Part shown: positions 1-7,219 of the stretch, piece by piece | Position numbering within the stretch: position 1 is the stretch's first letter | How the letters are laid out: every line of letters begins with the position of its first letter | Source of the DNA: NIOZ-UU35 sp964344175 | GTDB lineage: Bacteria; Chloroflexota; Anaerolineae; Anaerolineales; UBA11858 | Reading direction: 5' to 3' | NCBI GenBank assembly: GCA_964344175.1 | Contig: CAYFMI010000108.1 | Location: 1-11,863, forward strand | DNA: 11,863 bases | The notes under the pieces: model-generated | Database searches by the model: none | Told to the model about the DNA's origin: nothing | The model's input: only the letters and a program-made list of their open reading frames with translations | Program-made: the position numbers and the translations under genes

Positions 1-66
1 TGTTGTAGCTTACCCTATTTTTTGTTAATGTTCAAATGGATAAAGTCCAGCTAAGGAGAAACCTTT

Positions 67-1875
67 ATGTGCGGAATTTTCGGCATTGTGACCAAAGAGC
101 AACAACAACTCGGTCCGACGTTGATCGAGGCCGGGCATCGCCTGTCCTACCGGGGTTATGACACGGTAGGGGCGGCGACCATCCCCCCCCAGGGGAAGAT
201 CGACTTGCGCAAAGATGTCGGCAAAGTCCAGGATGTAGCCGACCGCTTGAAGTTCAGTGAAATGTCCGGGAATCGCGCCATCCTTCAGCTACGCTGGGCG
301 ACTTTCGGCGCGCCCTCCTACACCAACGCCCAGCCGCATCTCGACTCCGATGGCGATATGGTCGGGGCGCACAACGGCAACGTGGTCAACAACGTCGAGT
401 TGCGCCAGCAGTTCATGGCCGAGGGCATGACCGTGCGTTCGGAGAACGACGGCGAGAGCTGCGTGCATGCCGTGGAGCGCTACGTGGATCAGGGCTATGA
501 GATGGTCGAGGCCATCCGCAAAGCCTATCACGATCTGGAAGGCGACTACGCTTTCGTGATCGGGCGCTTGGGCGAAGACCGGCTCTACGCCATCAAGAAA
601 GGTTCCGGGTTGGTGGCTGGGGTTACCGACGGCGCGACCTGCATTGCCTCCGACTTGCCATCAGTACTCGATATCACCCGAAACATTGTGCGCCTGGAAG
701 ACGGCGAGATCATCACCTTTTGGGGCGATGGCTACGAGATCCGCGATGTGGAAGACGGCCAGATCATCGAGCGCCAGCCGGAACTGGTCGAAGATACCAT
801 GGAAGCGGTGCAGAAGGGTGGCTACGATCACTTCATGCTCAAAGAGATCCACGAACAGTCCCAGGTCGCCCAGGAGTTGTTCCACCTGCTGGAAAATTCC
901 GCCGATGTCGATCCGCTGATCGACAGGCTCAAAGCCGCCCGCAATATTTATATCATCGCCTGCGGCACCAGCTATCACGCCGGGCTGCTCGGCTCGGTCT
1001 ATTTCAGCCGCCTGGCCGGGCGTGTCACCATTCCTGTGCTGGCCCCGCAGTTCATCGCCCAGTATGCCCCGGCGGTCGGGCCTGAGGATGTGGGGGTTTT
1101 CGTCAGCCAGAGCGGCGAAACCAAAGACGTGCTCAACGCAATTCAAGTTGCCGAGAAGCGCGGCATGGGTGTGTTGGGGTTGGTCAACGTGGTCGGTTCG
1201 TCGTTGATGCGCGAGAGCGAGTATTATGTCCCCCTGGCCTGCGGCTATGAGATCAGCGTCCCGGCGACCAAGACTTTCACCAATCAGGTGGTCGGATTTT
1301 TGTACCTGGCGCTGAAGATGGGCGGACACGATACCGCTGCGCTGGCAAAGCTGCCCCAATGGATTGAGACAACGATTGAAGCGGTGGAGGATCAGATTCC
1401 CGCGGTGGAGGGGAAGATCTCGCCCTGGGACGACCTCTACTGTTTGGGCTACGGCCTGACTTATCCCATCGCCCTGGAGGGGGCCTTGAAACTCAAAGAG
1501 ATTACCTACGCCCACTGCGAAGGCATGCTCTCCACCGAGTTCAAGCACGGCCCGCTCTCAGCAGTGACCGATGGCTACCCGGTGATCTTTGTGGCCGGCC
1601 CGGAAGACACATCTCTGATTATCAGCGGGATCAACGAAGTCACCTGCCGCGGCGGGCGCGCGATCGCCATCGGCGAAGAAGACCCCCGCCTGCGCGCCAA
1701 CGCCGATGACCTGATCGTCATCCCCACCATAGATGCCCCCGCCGGGCTGCGACCGCATGTGAATGCGCTACTAAGTGTATTGCCGCTGCAACTGCTCTCC
1801 TACCGCATCAGCCTGGCGCGTGGCTACGACCCCGATTTCCCCAGAAATTTGAGCAAGACACTGACGGTGGACTAG
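67..1875 (+). CDS. glmS: Glutamine--fructose-6-phosphate aminotransferase (isomerizing), GlmS family
   Basis: Predicted to make glucosamine-6-phosphate from fructose-6-phosphate and glutamine, the first step towards UDP-GlcNAc and cell-wall sugars, in the cytoplasm. The 602 residues match the usual length (about 608). The start is fixed by MCGIFG, because Cys2 becomes the N-terminal nucleophile, and by AAGGAG at 53-58. The glutaminase domain (about 2-235) keeps R76, T79, N103-G104 and D128. Two SIS domains follow, with CGTS (299-302), SQSGET (347-352), GSSLMRES (377-384), LEGALKLKE (470-478) and KHGP (493-496). The tail PRNLSKTLTVD carries the Lys (597) expected to form the Schiff base with the sugar. 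Odd points: the usual RWATHG is RWATFG (F80), NAHPH is NAQPH (Q89), and GYDSAG is GYDTVG, so this could be a divergent paralogue. Only 66 bases precede it, so a glmS ribozyme cannot be assessed. Function is secure at family level. Confidence 0.93.
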   Translation: MCGIFGIVTKEQQQLGPTLIEAGHRLSYRGYDTVGAATIPPQGKIDLRKDVGKVQDVADRLKFSEMSGNRAILQLRWATFGAPSYTNAQPHLDSDGDMVGAHNGNVVNNVELRQQFMAEGMTVRSENDGESCVHAVERYVDQGYEMVEAIRKAYHDLEGDYAFVIGRLGEDRLYAIKKGSGLVAGVTDGATCIASDLPSVLDITRNIVRLEDGEIITFWGDGYEIRDVEDGQIIERQPELVEDTMEAVQKGGYDHFMLKEIHEQSQVAQELFHLLENSADVDPLIDRLKAARNIYIIACGTSYHAGLLGSVYFSRLAGRVTIPVLAPQFIAQYAPAVGPEDVGVFVSQSGETKDVLNAIQVAEKRGMGVLGLVNVVGSSLMRESEYYVPLACGYEISVPATKTFTNQVVGFLYLALKMGGHDTAALAKLPQWIETTIEAVEDQIPAVEGKISPWDDLYCLGYGLTYPIALEGALKLKEITYAHCEGMLSTEFKHGPLSAVTDGYPVIFVAGPEDTSLIISGINEVTCRGGRAIAIGEEDPRLRANADDLIVIPTIDAPAGLRPHVNALLSVLPLQLLSYRISLARGYDPDFPRNLSKTLTVD

Positions 1876-1876
1876 C

Positions 1877-1925
1877 CCGAAAAAGACAGTGCGGCGGCCT
1901 TTGGCCGCCGCACTGTCTTTTTCGG
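1877..1925. terminator. Bidirectional hairpin terminator between convergent genes
   Basis: A perfect inverted repeat with 23-bp arms (1877-1899 and 1903-1925) and a 3-nt TTT loop. The outer part of the stem is CCGAAAAAG paired with CTTTTTCGG and the inner part is GC-rich (GCGGCGGCC). The A-tract and T-tract are both inside the stem, so the RNA has a U-run read from either strand. It begins 1 base after the glmS stop codon and ends 2 bases before the stop of the convergent acetyltransferase gene, so it plausibly ends both transcripts. Confidence 0.9.
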
Positions 1926-1927
1926 TA

Positions 1928-3058
1928 TTAGATATTGAGCCGATACACCTGCCAGCGTTTATAGATTTCTGCCCCCATGTGTTCGGCGAGGATGATCGTA
2001 TTGGGGTTGTCTGCCCCGGTGATGGAAAGATCGGCCCAGGTATAGCCTTTCGCCATCGCCCGTTTTGCCAGTTCATCGAAGAGCAAAATCCCTACGCCGG
2101 TATTCCAATACTCCGGCAGCACCAGCACGGATTTGACCGTCAACCCCCGGATTTTCTGGGTTTTCATGCGCCACAATAACTGGGGGTAGTTCCAGGGGTA
2201 ACGCAATCCGTTCACATGGATGAAGACTTCGTTCAGGTCAGGCAGGCCGGGCAGAAAGCCGACTGTCTCGCCGCGCACATCGGCGAAGAGGATCAGCTCC
2301 GGATCGGCGATCTGCCTGAAGGGAGCGACCATGGCTTCGACGGCATTGCGATGCCAGCCGATATGGTCGTCGAGGTGCGCCAGGGCCAGGGTCAGCAGGC
2401 GGTGCAGGTTATCGACTTCTTCATCCCAACGGTCGAAATCTGCTTCCCGAACCGTAATCCAATCCTTTTTGCGAACGCGGTCAGCGATACGCGCCATGCG
2501 CTGCATTTGGGGTGTATCGGCGATCTCTACCCCCAAAGCGACATTCTGGGCGCGGGCTTCTTTGAATCCATAACGCAGCATGAAATCGGGGTAGTAGGGT
2601 GGGGTGTGGCCGCACATCAACGCCGGTGGACGTTGGCGCCCCTCGACTAACACACCGTAACTGTCTTCATAATCCAAATTGAAGGGGCCATAGAGAGCAT
2701 CCAGGCCGCGCGCCCGCCCCCAATCGGAGGCGCTCTCCACCAGCGCGCGAAAGACCTCGGGATCCTCGATATATTCAAAGAAGCCAAAGATGCATTCTCT
2801 CGTTCCGCGCTGCCGATTGGTGGGGGAGTCTTCAGCCGCGCAGATGGTGCCAACCGGCTCACCGTTCCGCCAGGCAACGAAGAACTCGGCCTGGCCGCGC
2901 TCAAAGAACACACCTTGCCGGGGATTGGTCACTTTGGCGCGTTCCCGCAATAGCGGTGGAACCCACAACGGGTCGTTTTTGTAGATTTTCCACGTAAACG
3001 TGAGAAAGATTTGTTTTTCGCGTTTGGTGCGTACCGGGCGAACTTCGATGTTGGTCAT
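1928..3058 (-). CDS. GNAT-superfamily N-acetyltransferase, two-domain form
   Basis: Predicted acyl-CoA-dependent acyltransferase of 376 residues; the substrate is unknown. The N-terminal part resembles a widespread bacterial family with a WKIYKNDPLWVPPLL signature (about 23-37), then EFFVAWRNGEPVGTI (58-72), FGFFEYIEDP (91-100) and GPFNLDYEDSYGVLVEG (124-140). The C-terminal part (about 255-376) contains a GNAT acetyl-CoA loop, VLPEYWNTGVGILLFDEL, followed by a typical last strand region. The protein therefore looks like two GNAT-like folds in tandem. The ATG at 3058 is chosen because it begins the conserved region; no Shine-Dalgarno sequence is visible ahead of it. A terminator-like hairpin (3089-3137) separates it from the upstream transporter gene, so it probably has its own promoter. 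Family is confident, role is not. Confidence 0.85.
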   Translation of the reverse strand: MTNIEVRPVRTKREKQIFLTFTWKIYKNDPLWVPPLLRERAKVTNPRQGVFFERGQAEFFVAWRNGEPVGTICAAEDSPTNRQRGTRECIFGFFEYIEDPEVFRALVESASDWGRARGLDALYGPFNLDYEDSYGVLVEGRQRPPALMCGHTPPYYPDFMLRYGFKEARAQNVALGVEIADTPQMQRMARIADRVRKKDWITVREADFDRWDEEVDNLHRLLTLALAHLDDHIGWHRNAVEAMVAPFRQIADPELILFADVRGETVGFLPGLPDLNEVFIHVNGLRYPWNYPQLLWRMKTQKIRGLTVKSVLVLPEYWNTGVGILLFDELAKRAMAKGYTWADLSITGADNPNTIILAEHMGAEIYKRWQVYRLNI

Positions 3059-3064
3059 GGTTAT

Positions 3065-3093
3065 ATCGTATCAAGATCAAGGGGGATTCCGAA
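3065..3093 (-). promoter_or_regulatory. Candidate promoter for a leaderless or near-leaderless acetyltransferase mRNA
   Basis: Read on the minus strand, TGATACGAT gives an extended -10 (TACGAT at 3070-3065) whose start point would fall at or next to the ATG at 3058. The hexamer TTCGGA lies 17 bases upstream at 3093-3088, inside the foot of the hairpin. The absence of a Shine-Dalgarno sequence agrees with a leaderless start. The match to consensus is modest. Confidence 0.3.
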
Positions 3094-3137
3094 AAAGTAT
3101 ATGCGGACTGCAAAGCAGTCCGCATATACTTTTTCGG
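3089..3137 (-). terminator. Long perfect hairpin terminator after the transporter gene
   Basis: Perfect inverted repeat with 23-bp arms (3089-3111 and 3115-3137) and an AAA loop (TTT on the minus strand). It starts next to the transporter stop codon at 3138-3140. The outer CCGAAAAAG / CTTTTTCGG segment is identical to that of the hairpin at 1877-1925, while the inner stem differs (TATATGCGGACTGC). It probably ends the nitroreductase-transporter transcript. Its symmetry would let it work in both directions. Confidence 0.85.
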
Positions 3138-4481
3138 CTAATTTCGGCGGGCGGCCAGTTTCTCCACAATCTCGGCGAACTGCGCCCGGTCGAGGGGATA
3201 TTTGAGAGCGAAACCAATCCCAACCAGTAATAGCAATGCCGGGATCGGCCCGATGGCAATGCGAATACCCCACAATGCAGCCGGAGCCTGCCGTGCGACA
3301 TTGGGAGTGTAACCGGTGAATTCGAGGAGCAGCAACACTAAGGGAACAGCTATCGACGTAGCAATCTTCTTGGTCAGAGTAGTCAGGCTATAAAACATGC
3401 CTTCATGGCGTTCACCGGTCTGATATTCATCCCATTCGATGGCATCGGGCAAGATGGCCCAGGGCAGCACATGGGCAGCTGCCACCCCAATACCAGCCAG
3501 CGCACAGAGTAACAAGATCCACCCCAGGGGCGTGGCCGCGCTTAATGAGATCAACACCAATTGCACAACCGCCCAAAAAGCGATCCCCCACACATAGGCC
3601 CAACGTTTGCTCCAGCGCCGCGCCACCCAATTCCAAATTGGCAAGGCAAACATGGCAATCACAAAAATACTTGCCATAATAATGTCGTTCTGCGCTTCAC
3701 GCTGGACAACATATTTGATAAAGAACAGCAGCGTAGCCTGAAGAATTTCCACCGAGATCCAGGTTGCCAGGAAGATCGCCAGCCCGTAGCGGAAAGGACG
3801 ATTGCGCCAGGCAGCTTGCAACGAATGACGCAGGGTGGGCTTGCTCTGCTCCATATAATCGCGGCGCTCTTTGGTGCCCATGAATACCAAAATCATCGGC
3901 AAGGCGGCGACGATGCCAAAGGCCAACCCCATGTTGAAGACGCGCCCGGCATTCTCCGGAACGAAAGAACCGACGATCATCAGAGGAACGATGAAAGCCA
4001 CCAAACTGCCCAAAATAGAGAAGAACATGCGATAACTGGTCAACGAGGTACGCTCGTCGTAGTCTGAGGTCAGTTCGGGGGTCAGGGCAAAATAGGGCAT
4101 GTAGAGCAGGGTATTGGAGGCTTCGAAGAGCATATACGCTACGGCATAATAGGCCGCCAGGGTGGTCACATTGTCCCAGGGCGGACGCCACCATAACATG
4201 GTGAAGGTCACAACAAGCAGGGGGGAGCCAAAGAGCAAGTAGGGCCTGCGGCGACCCCAGCGCGTGCGGGTACGGTCGGAGAGATAACCGAAGATGGGGT
4301 CATTGATATAGTCCCAACTGCGGCCAATGAAAATAGCCAGGGCAGCAATGGCGGGGCGAATCCCCACCACATCGGTGAGGAAGATGGCAAAAAATGCCCC
4401 GAAGATGGTCGTTGTCAGGCTGAAACCGATGTCGCCGACACCGTACATCAGCTTATCGCGCGGGGTGAGTTTAGCAGTCAT
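3138..4481 (-). CDS. GPH/MelB-like MFS cation:sugar symporter
   Basis: Predicted inner-membrane symporter of the glycoside-pentoside-hexuronide family, 447 residues, about 12 hydrophobic segments. The N-terminus (YGVGDIGFSL, 13-22) and RSWDYINDPIFGYLSDRT (54-71) match the MelB pattern. D57 and D61 correspond to the helix-II aspartates that bind the coupling cation in MelB. The family loop TRWGRRRPYLLFG (73-85) is also present. The substrate cannot be read from sequence; a sugar or glycoside is usual. The start at 4481 has a GGAG Shine-Dalgarno sequence (4491-4488 area) directly after a small inverted repeat. It lies 44 bases after the nitroreductase stop on the same strand, so the two are probably co-transcribed. 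Confidence 0.88.
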   Translation of the reverse strand: MTAKLTPRDKLMYGVGDIGFSLTTTIFGAFFAIFLTDVVGIRPAIAALAIFIGRSWDYINDPIFGYLSDRTRTRWGRRRPYLLFGSPLLVVTFTMLWWRPPWDNVTTLAAYYAVAYMLFEASNTLLYMPYFALTPELTSDYDERTSLTSYRMFFSILGSLVAFIVPLMIVGSFVPENAGRVFNMGLAFGIVAALPMILVFMGTKERRDYMEQSKPTLRHSLQAAWRNRPFRYGLAIFLATWISVEILQATLLFFIKYVVQREAQNDIIMASIFVIAMFALPIWNWVARRWSKRWAYVWGIAFWAVVQLVLISLSAATPLGWILLLCALAGIGVAAAHVLPWAILPDAIEWDEYQTGERHEGMFYSLTTLTKKIATSIAVPLVLLLLEFTGYTPNVARQAPAALWGIRIAIGPIPALLLLVGIGFALKYPLDRAQFAEIVEKLAARRN

Positions 4482-4491
4482 GAAGCGCTCC

Positions 4492-4520
4492 TGGGGTTAG
4501 CTTTGGCTGTCATAACCCCA
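4492..4520 (-). repeat. 8-bp inverted repeat in the nitroreductase-transporter gap
   Basis: TGGGGTTA (4492-4499) and TAACCCCA (4513-4520) form a perfect 8-bp stem with a 13-base loop. The stem ends next to the transporter's ribosome binding site. No T-run follows, so it looks more like an intercistronic RNA hairpin than a terminator. Confidence 0.45.
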
Positions 4521-4525
4521 ATCGG

Positions 4526-5290
4526 CTATTCACGGCGCGCCAGATCAAAACCGCAGCGCTCGAACTGTTTAAGCAAGTCCCTGGGGAACAGGTTTTGCCC
4601 CCATTTACGGCAGATATGCTCTGTCCAGCCATAGGTGTCGTAGGTGAAGGTCTCCGGGCGGTCGCCCTTCAGCGCGATCATGGCTTTGAGATTACGGTAA
4701 TAATCTTGAGCGCGGTAGCCTTCGTCCATCACGTCCATTGAGCGCTGGATCAACTCATCGTCGAAGGTCGGGTACTGCTCCTCGAAAAGCACAAAATCTA
4801 ACGGGTAGCGCGGCCGCGGCGGCGGGTCTTCGGCGGGGTAACCCATTGCCAGGCCCACCATCGGGAAGACGCGCGGCGGCAAGCTGAATTGTTGGATAAT
4901 CTCATCGGCGTGATATGGAATCCCCCCTAAGAAGCAGCTCCCCAGCCCCAGGCTCTCAGCAGCAATAACCATATTCTCGGCCATCAGGGCGGCATCCTGC
5001 ATCCCCAATAGCATCAGCAGCAAATCTTCGGCAATCATCGTCCAGTTGCGGCGCGTCATAATACGCTCCCACTTGTGGGCATCGACGCAGACAATGAAAA
5101 ACAAAGGGGCTTTAAATGGATTCTCTTGAATGTTGCGCGTTAAAAGCAGGCTGCCCAACTGAGAAGCAAATGGGGCTTGCTGCCCGGCGCGCGCGATGGT
5201 CTCGACAACTTCGTCGGAAGGCATTTCGTCGGAATAATTGCGGATGGATTTTCGGTTGAGCATGGTTTCGATGATGGGATTCTCTAGCAT
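4526..5290 (-). CDS. Nitroreductase-family FMN oxidoreductase with C-terminal extension
   Basis: Predicted FMN-dependent NAD(P)H oxidoreductase, 254 residues, cytoplasmic. The N-terminal NRKSIRNYSDEMPSDEV (12-28) is the family FMN-phosphate motif. SLGLGSCFLGGI (113-124) and VGLAMGYPAE (145-154) are the second FMN-side region. The last 75 or so residues, with WTEHICRKWGQ near 222-232, extend beyond the short form of the family and resemble the tail of longer NfsA-like members. The start at 5290 is supported by AGGAGG 5 bases upstream. Its natural substrate is unknown; nitroaromatics or quinones are typical in vitro substrates of the family. It sits upstream of the transporter and downstream of the kinase gene, with a 63-base gap that contains a possible promoter. 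Confidence 0.87.
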   Translation of the reverse strand: MLENPIIETMLNRKSIRNYSDEMPSDEVVETIARAGQQAPFASQLGSLLLTRNIQENPFKAPLFFIVCVDAHKWERIMTRRNWTMIAEDLLLMLLGMQDAALMAENMVIAAESLGLGSCFLGGIPYHADEIIQQFSLPPRVFPMVGLAMGYPAEDPPPRPRYPLDFVLFEEQYPTFDDELIQRSMDVMDEGYRAQDYYRNLKAMIALKGDRPETFTYDTYGWTEHICRKWGQNLFPRDLLKQFERCGFDLARRE

Positions 5291-5315
5291 GGCGGCCTCC
5301 TATTTTCACCCCATC

Positions 5316-5321
5316 ATTGTA
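5316..5321 (-). promoter_or_regulatory. Possible -10 element for the nitroreductase gene
   Basis: On the minus strand TATACAATG lies about 25 bases upstream of the ATG at 5290, giving a TACAAT -10 (5321-5316). No good -35 is visible. There is also no terminator between the kinase stop (5354) and this site, so read-through from the kinase operon remains possible. Confidence 0.4.
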
Positions 5322-5353
5322 TACGAAAAACTACTGAAGAGAAACAATGCTCC

Positions 5354-6448
5354 TTAGCCGTGTGGCAAAAACACGCTAAAAACACTCCCCTGATTTAATT
5401 CACTCTCGACGCAAATTTGCCCGCCATGTGCCTGCACCAATTGCTGCGTGATTGCTAATCCTAAACCGCTGCCGCCGCCTTTGCCGCGCGACCTTGCGCG
5501 GTCGCCTTTCCAAAATCGCTCGAAAATATAAGGAATATCTTCAGGAGGAATACCCGCTCCGCTGTCGCGCACGGAGACACGCGCCCCCTCGGGGGTGGCA
5601 GCCGCGTTCAAGATCACGCGCCCTCCTGAAGACGTAAAGCGAAGAGCATTCCCCACCAGATTGCTAAAAACCTGATCGAGACGGTCGCCATCCCCCAGGA
5701 TCTTCAATTTGTCTTCATCCCCTGCCACTTCCATGGTTAACGCTACACCCGCTTGTTCGGCCTGACCGCTGAAACTGGTGCAGACATCCTGCAACAACTC
5801 CACCAAATCAACTGCGCCTAAATGCAGCGGAAGCTGCCCAGCCTCAGCCAGAGAAAGGGTTTGCAAATCGTCCACCAGCCTTGCCAGCAAGCGGGTTTCA
5901 TCCAGCATGGCTTCGAAATGCTCCGGCGTGGGCGGGTAAACACCATCAATAACGCCTTCCAAATTACCCTGGATGATATGCAGCGGCGTGCGCAACTCGT
6001 GAGCGACATCTGCTGTCAGGTTACGACGCTGGTTCTCGGCGCGCTCCAGTTCTTCGGCCATACGGTTGAAAGCGCGCGCCATGCGCTGCATTTCGCTGGG
6101 GCCGTGCTCGCTCACGCGCACACTGAGGTCCCCATCCGCCAGCGTGTCGGCAGCAGCCATAATATTGGCAAAGGGATTGCTCATATTGCGAAAGACACGC
6201 GCCCCAATCAGAATTGCCAGAATCGGCAACAGCAACGGTACGCCGCAAAACCACAAGCGTGCGCTAGGGTGAAGCATATGCATAAAATCACCCCGCTCAA
6301 AGAAAATGCCCGAGAGCGCGCCTGCAGCAATGAAGGGAATCACCAGCAGGAGCATGAAGCCAAAAAAGCGCCCAAAGAGGAAACGGCGCTTATGATGAGA
6401 GCCGGGCAAATTGTTGTGGTAGTCTTTCCAGGGGCGGTGAGAGGGCAT
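5354..6448 (-). CDS. Sensor histidine kinase, HAMP type (BaeS-like)
   Basis: Inner-membrane kinase of 364 residues that should autophosphorylate and pass phosphate to the adjacent regulator. Two membrane helices (about 29-50 and 65-87) enclose a loop of only about 15 residues. A HAMP linker (about 88-140) contains NPFANIMAAADTLADGDLS. The H-box DVAHELRTPLHIIQGN has the phosphoacceptor H150. The ATPase domain shows the N-box (SNLVGNALRFT, N263/N267), G1 (DSGAGI, 295-300), the F-box region (IFERFWKGD) and G2 (GGGSGLGLAI, 324-333). All catalytic motifs are intact. The short loop suggests sensing within the membrane or through a partner, for which the two-helix protein at 7220-7660 is a candidate. 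The start has GAGG 7 bases upstream and follows the regulator stop by 2 bases. Confidence 0.92.
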   Translation of the reverse strand: MPSHRPWKDYHNNLPGSHHKRRFLFGRFFGFMLLLVIPFIAAGALSGIFFERGDFMHMLHPSARLWFCGVPLLLPILAILIGARVFRNMSNPFANIMAAADTLADGDLSVRVSEHGPSEMQRMARAFNRMAEELERAENQRRNLTADVAHELRTPLHIIQGNLEGVIDGVYPPTPEHFEAMLDETRLLARLVDDLQTLSLAEAGQLPLHLGAVDLVELLQDVCTSFSGQAEQAGVALTMEVAGDEDKLKILGDGDRLDQVFSNLVGNALRFTSSGGRVILNAAATPEGARVSVRDSGAGIPPEDIPYIFERFWKGDRARSRGKGGGSGLGLAITQQLVQAHGGQICVESELNQGSVFSVFLPHG

Positions 6449-6450
6449 GC

Positions 6451-7137
6451 TTAAACCTCGTCGGCGAATTTGTAACCGATACCATATACGGTAAGCACAT
6501 AGCGCGGCTCAGCGGGGATCGGCTCGATTTTGCGGCGCAGGTTTTTGATGTGGGAATCGATACTGCGATCATAGCCATCATATACCACGCCGTGCAAACC
6601 TTCTAGCAATTGGGCGCGAGAAAATGTTTGCCCCGGATGCTGTGCCAGCAGCGAGAGTAGCTTGAATTCGTTACGCGTCAGGTTAAGTGTTTCGCCAGAC
6701 TGCGTAACCCGATACCCCTTCAGGTCAATCATCAGATCTCCCGTGTGGATCACCCCTATTGGGCGCATGTCGCCCTGTGTTCGACGGAGAACGGCACGCA
6801 CCCGCGCCACCAGCGCCCGCGGCGAAAACGGCTTGGTGACATAATCGTCCGCGCCCAGTTCTAAACCCACTAACTGATCGCTCTCTTCGGCGCGGGCGGT
6901 CAGCATGATAATGGGCACATCTGACTCGCGCCGGATCGCCCGGCAGACATCCAGGCCGTTCATTCCCGGCAGCATCAGGTCGAGCACAATCAGATCGGGC
7001 TTTTCGCGGCGTGCCACAGCTAATGCCATCGTGCCGTCGTCAGCTACGAACACGCGAAAGTTATTCTTCTCCAGGTAGTCGCGGGCTAACCTGGCGACTT
7101 TGGGTTCATCATCCACTACGAGAATCGTTTGCTTCAT
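6451..7137 (-). CDS. OmpR/PhoB-family response regulator
   Basis: DNA-binding response regulator of 228 residues. The receiver domain (1-118) has the acidic pair D9-D10, phosphoacceptor D53 (VLDLMLPG), T80 and K102 (TKPF). The winged-helix domain (about 130-226) shows LTRNEFKLLSLLAQHPGQTF and the recognition region DGYDRSIDSHIKNLRRKIE. The ATG at 7137 (MKQTILVVDDE) is chosen over an in-frame ATG at 7188. The extra 17 residues do not fit the family, no ribosome binding site precedes the longer start, and the 7188 start would lie inside a perfect inverted repeat. The chosen start itself has only a weak Shine-Dalgarno sequence. It forms one operon with the membrane protein upstream and the kinase downstream, and it is likely phosphorylated by that kinase. 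Targets are unknown. Confidence 0.92.
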   Translation of the reverse strand: MKQTILVVDDEPKVARLARDYLEKNNFRVFVADDGTMALAVARREKPDLIVLDLMLPGMNGLDVCRAIRRESDVPIIMLTARAEESDQLVGLELGADDYVTKPFSPRALVARVRAVLRRTQGDMRPIGVIHTGDLMIDLKGYRVTQSGETLNLTRNEFKLLSLLAQHPGQTFSRAQLLEGLHGVVYDGYDRSIDSHIKNLRRKIEPIPAEPRYVLTVYGIGYKFADEV

Positions 7138-7171
7138 CGATCCGTTTGTATCATGAAAATCAGGGGAATGC

Positions 7172-7205
7172 AAATCGAGTACGCACATGGCCGCGTACTC
7201 GATTT
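7172..7205. repeat. Perfect 13-bp inverted repeat between the membrane protein and regulator genes
   Basis: AAATCGAGTACGC (7172-7184) and GCGTACTCGATTT (7193-7205) are exact reverse complements around an 8-base loop. The element lies in the 82-base gap between the stop at 7220 and the regulator ATG at 7137. No U-run follows on the minus strand, so it is more likely an RNA stability or translation element, or a protein-binding palindrome, than a strong terminator. Confidence 0.7.
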
Positions 7206-7219
7206 ACACAAACAGGACA

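Noticed and set aside
1..66. A glmS ribozyme upstream of glmS
   Set aside because: The 66 bases available are too few to hold the ribozyme and contain none of its core that I can recognise; the region before the window is unseen.
661..1548. A 295-codon open frame antisense to glmS
   Set aside because: It lies fully inside glmS on the opposite strand, has no recognisable domain and has low-complexity composition typical of the mirror of a GC-biased gene.
7138..7188. Longer N-terminus for the response regulator (ATG at 7188)
   Set aside because: It adds 17 residues before the conserved receiver start, lacks a ribosome binding site and falls in the perfect palindrome.
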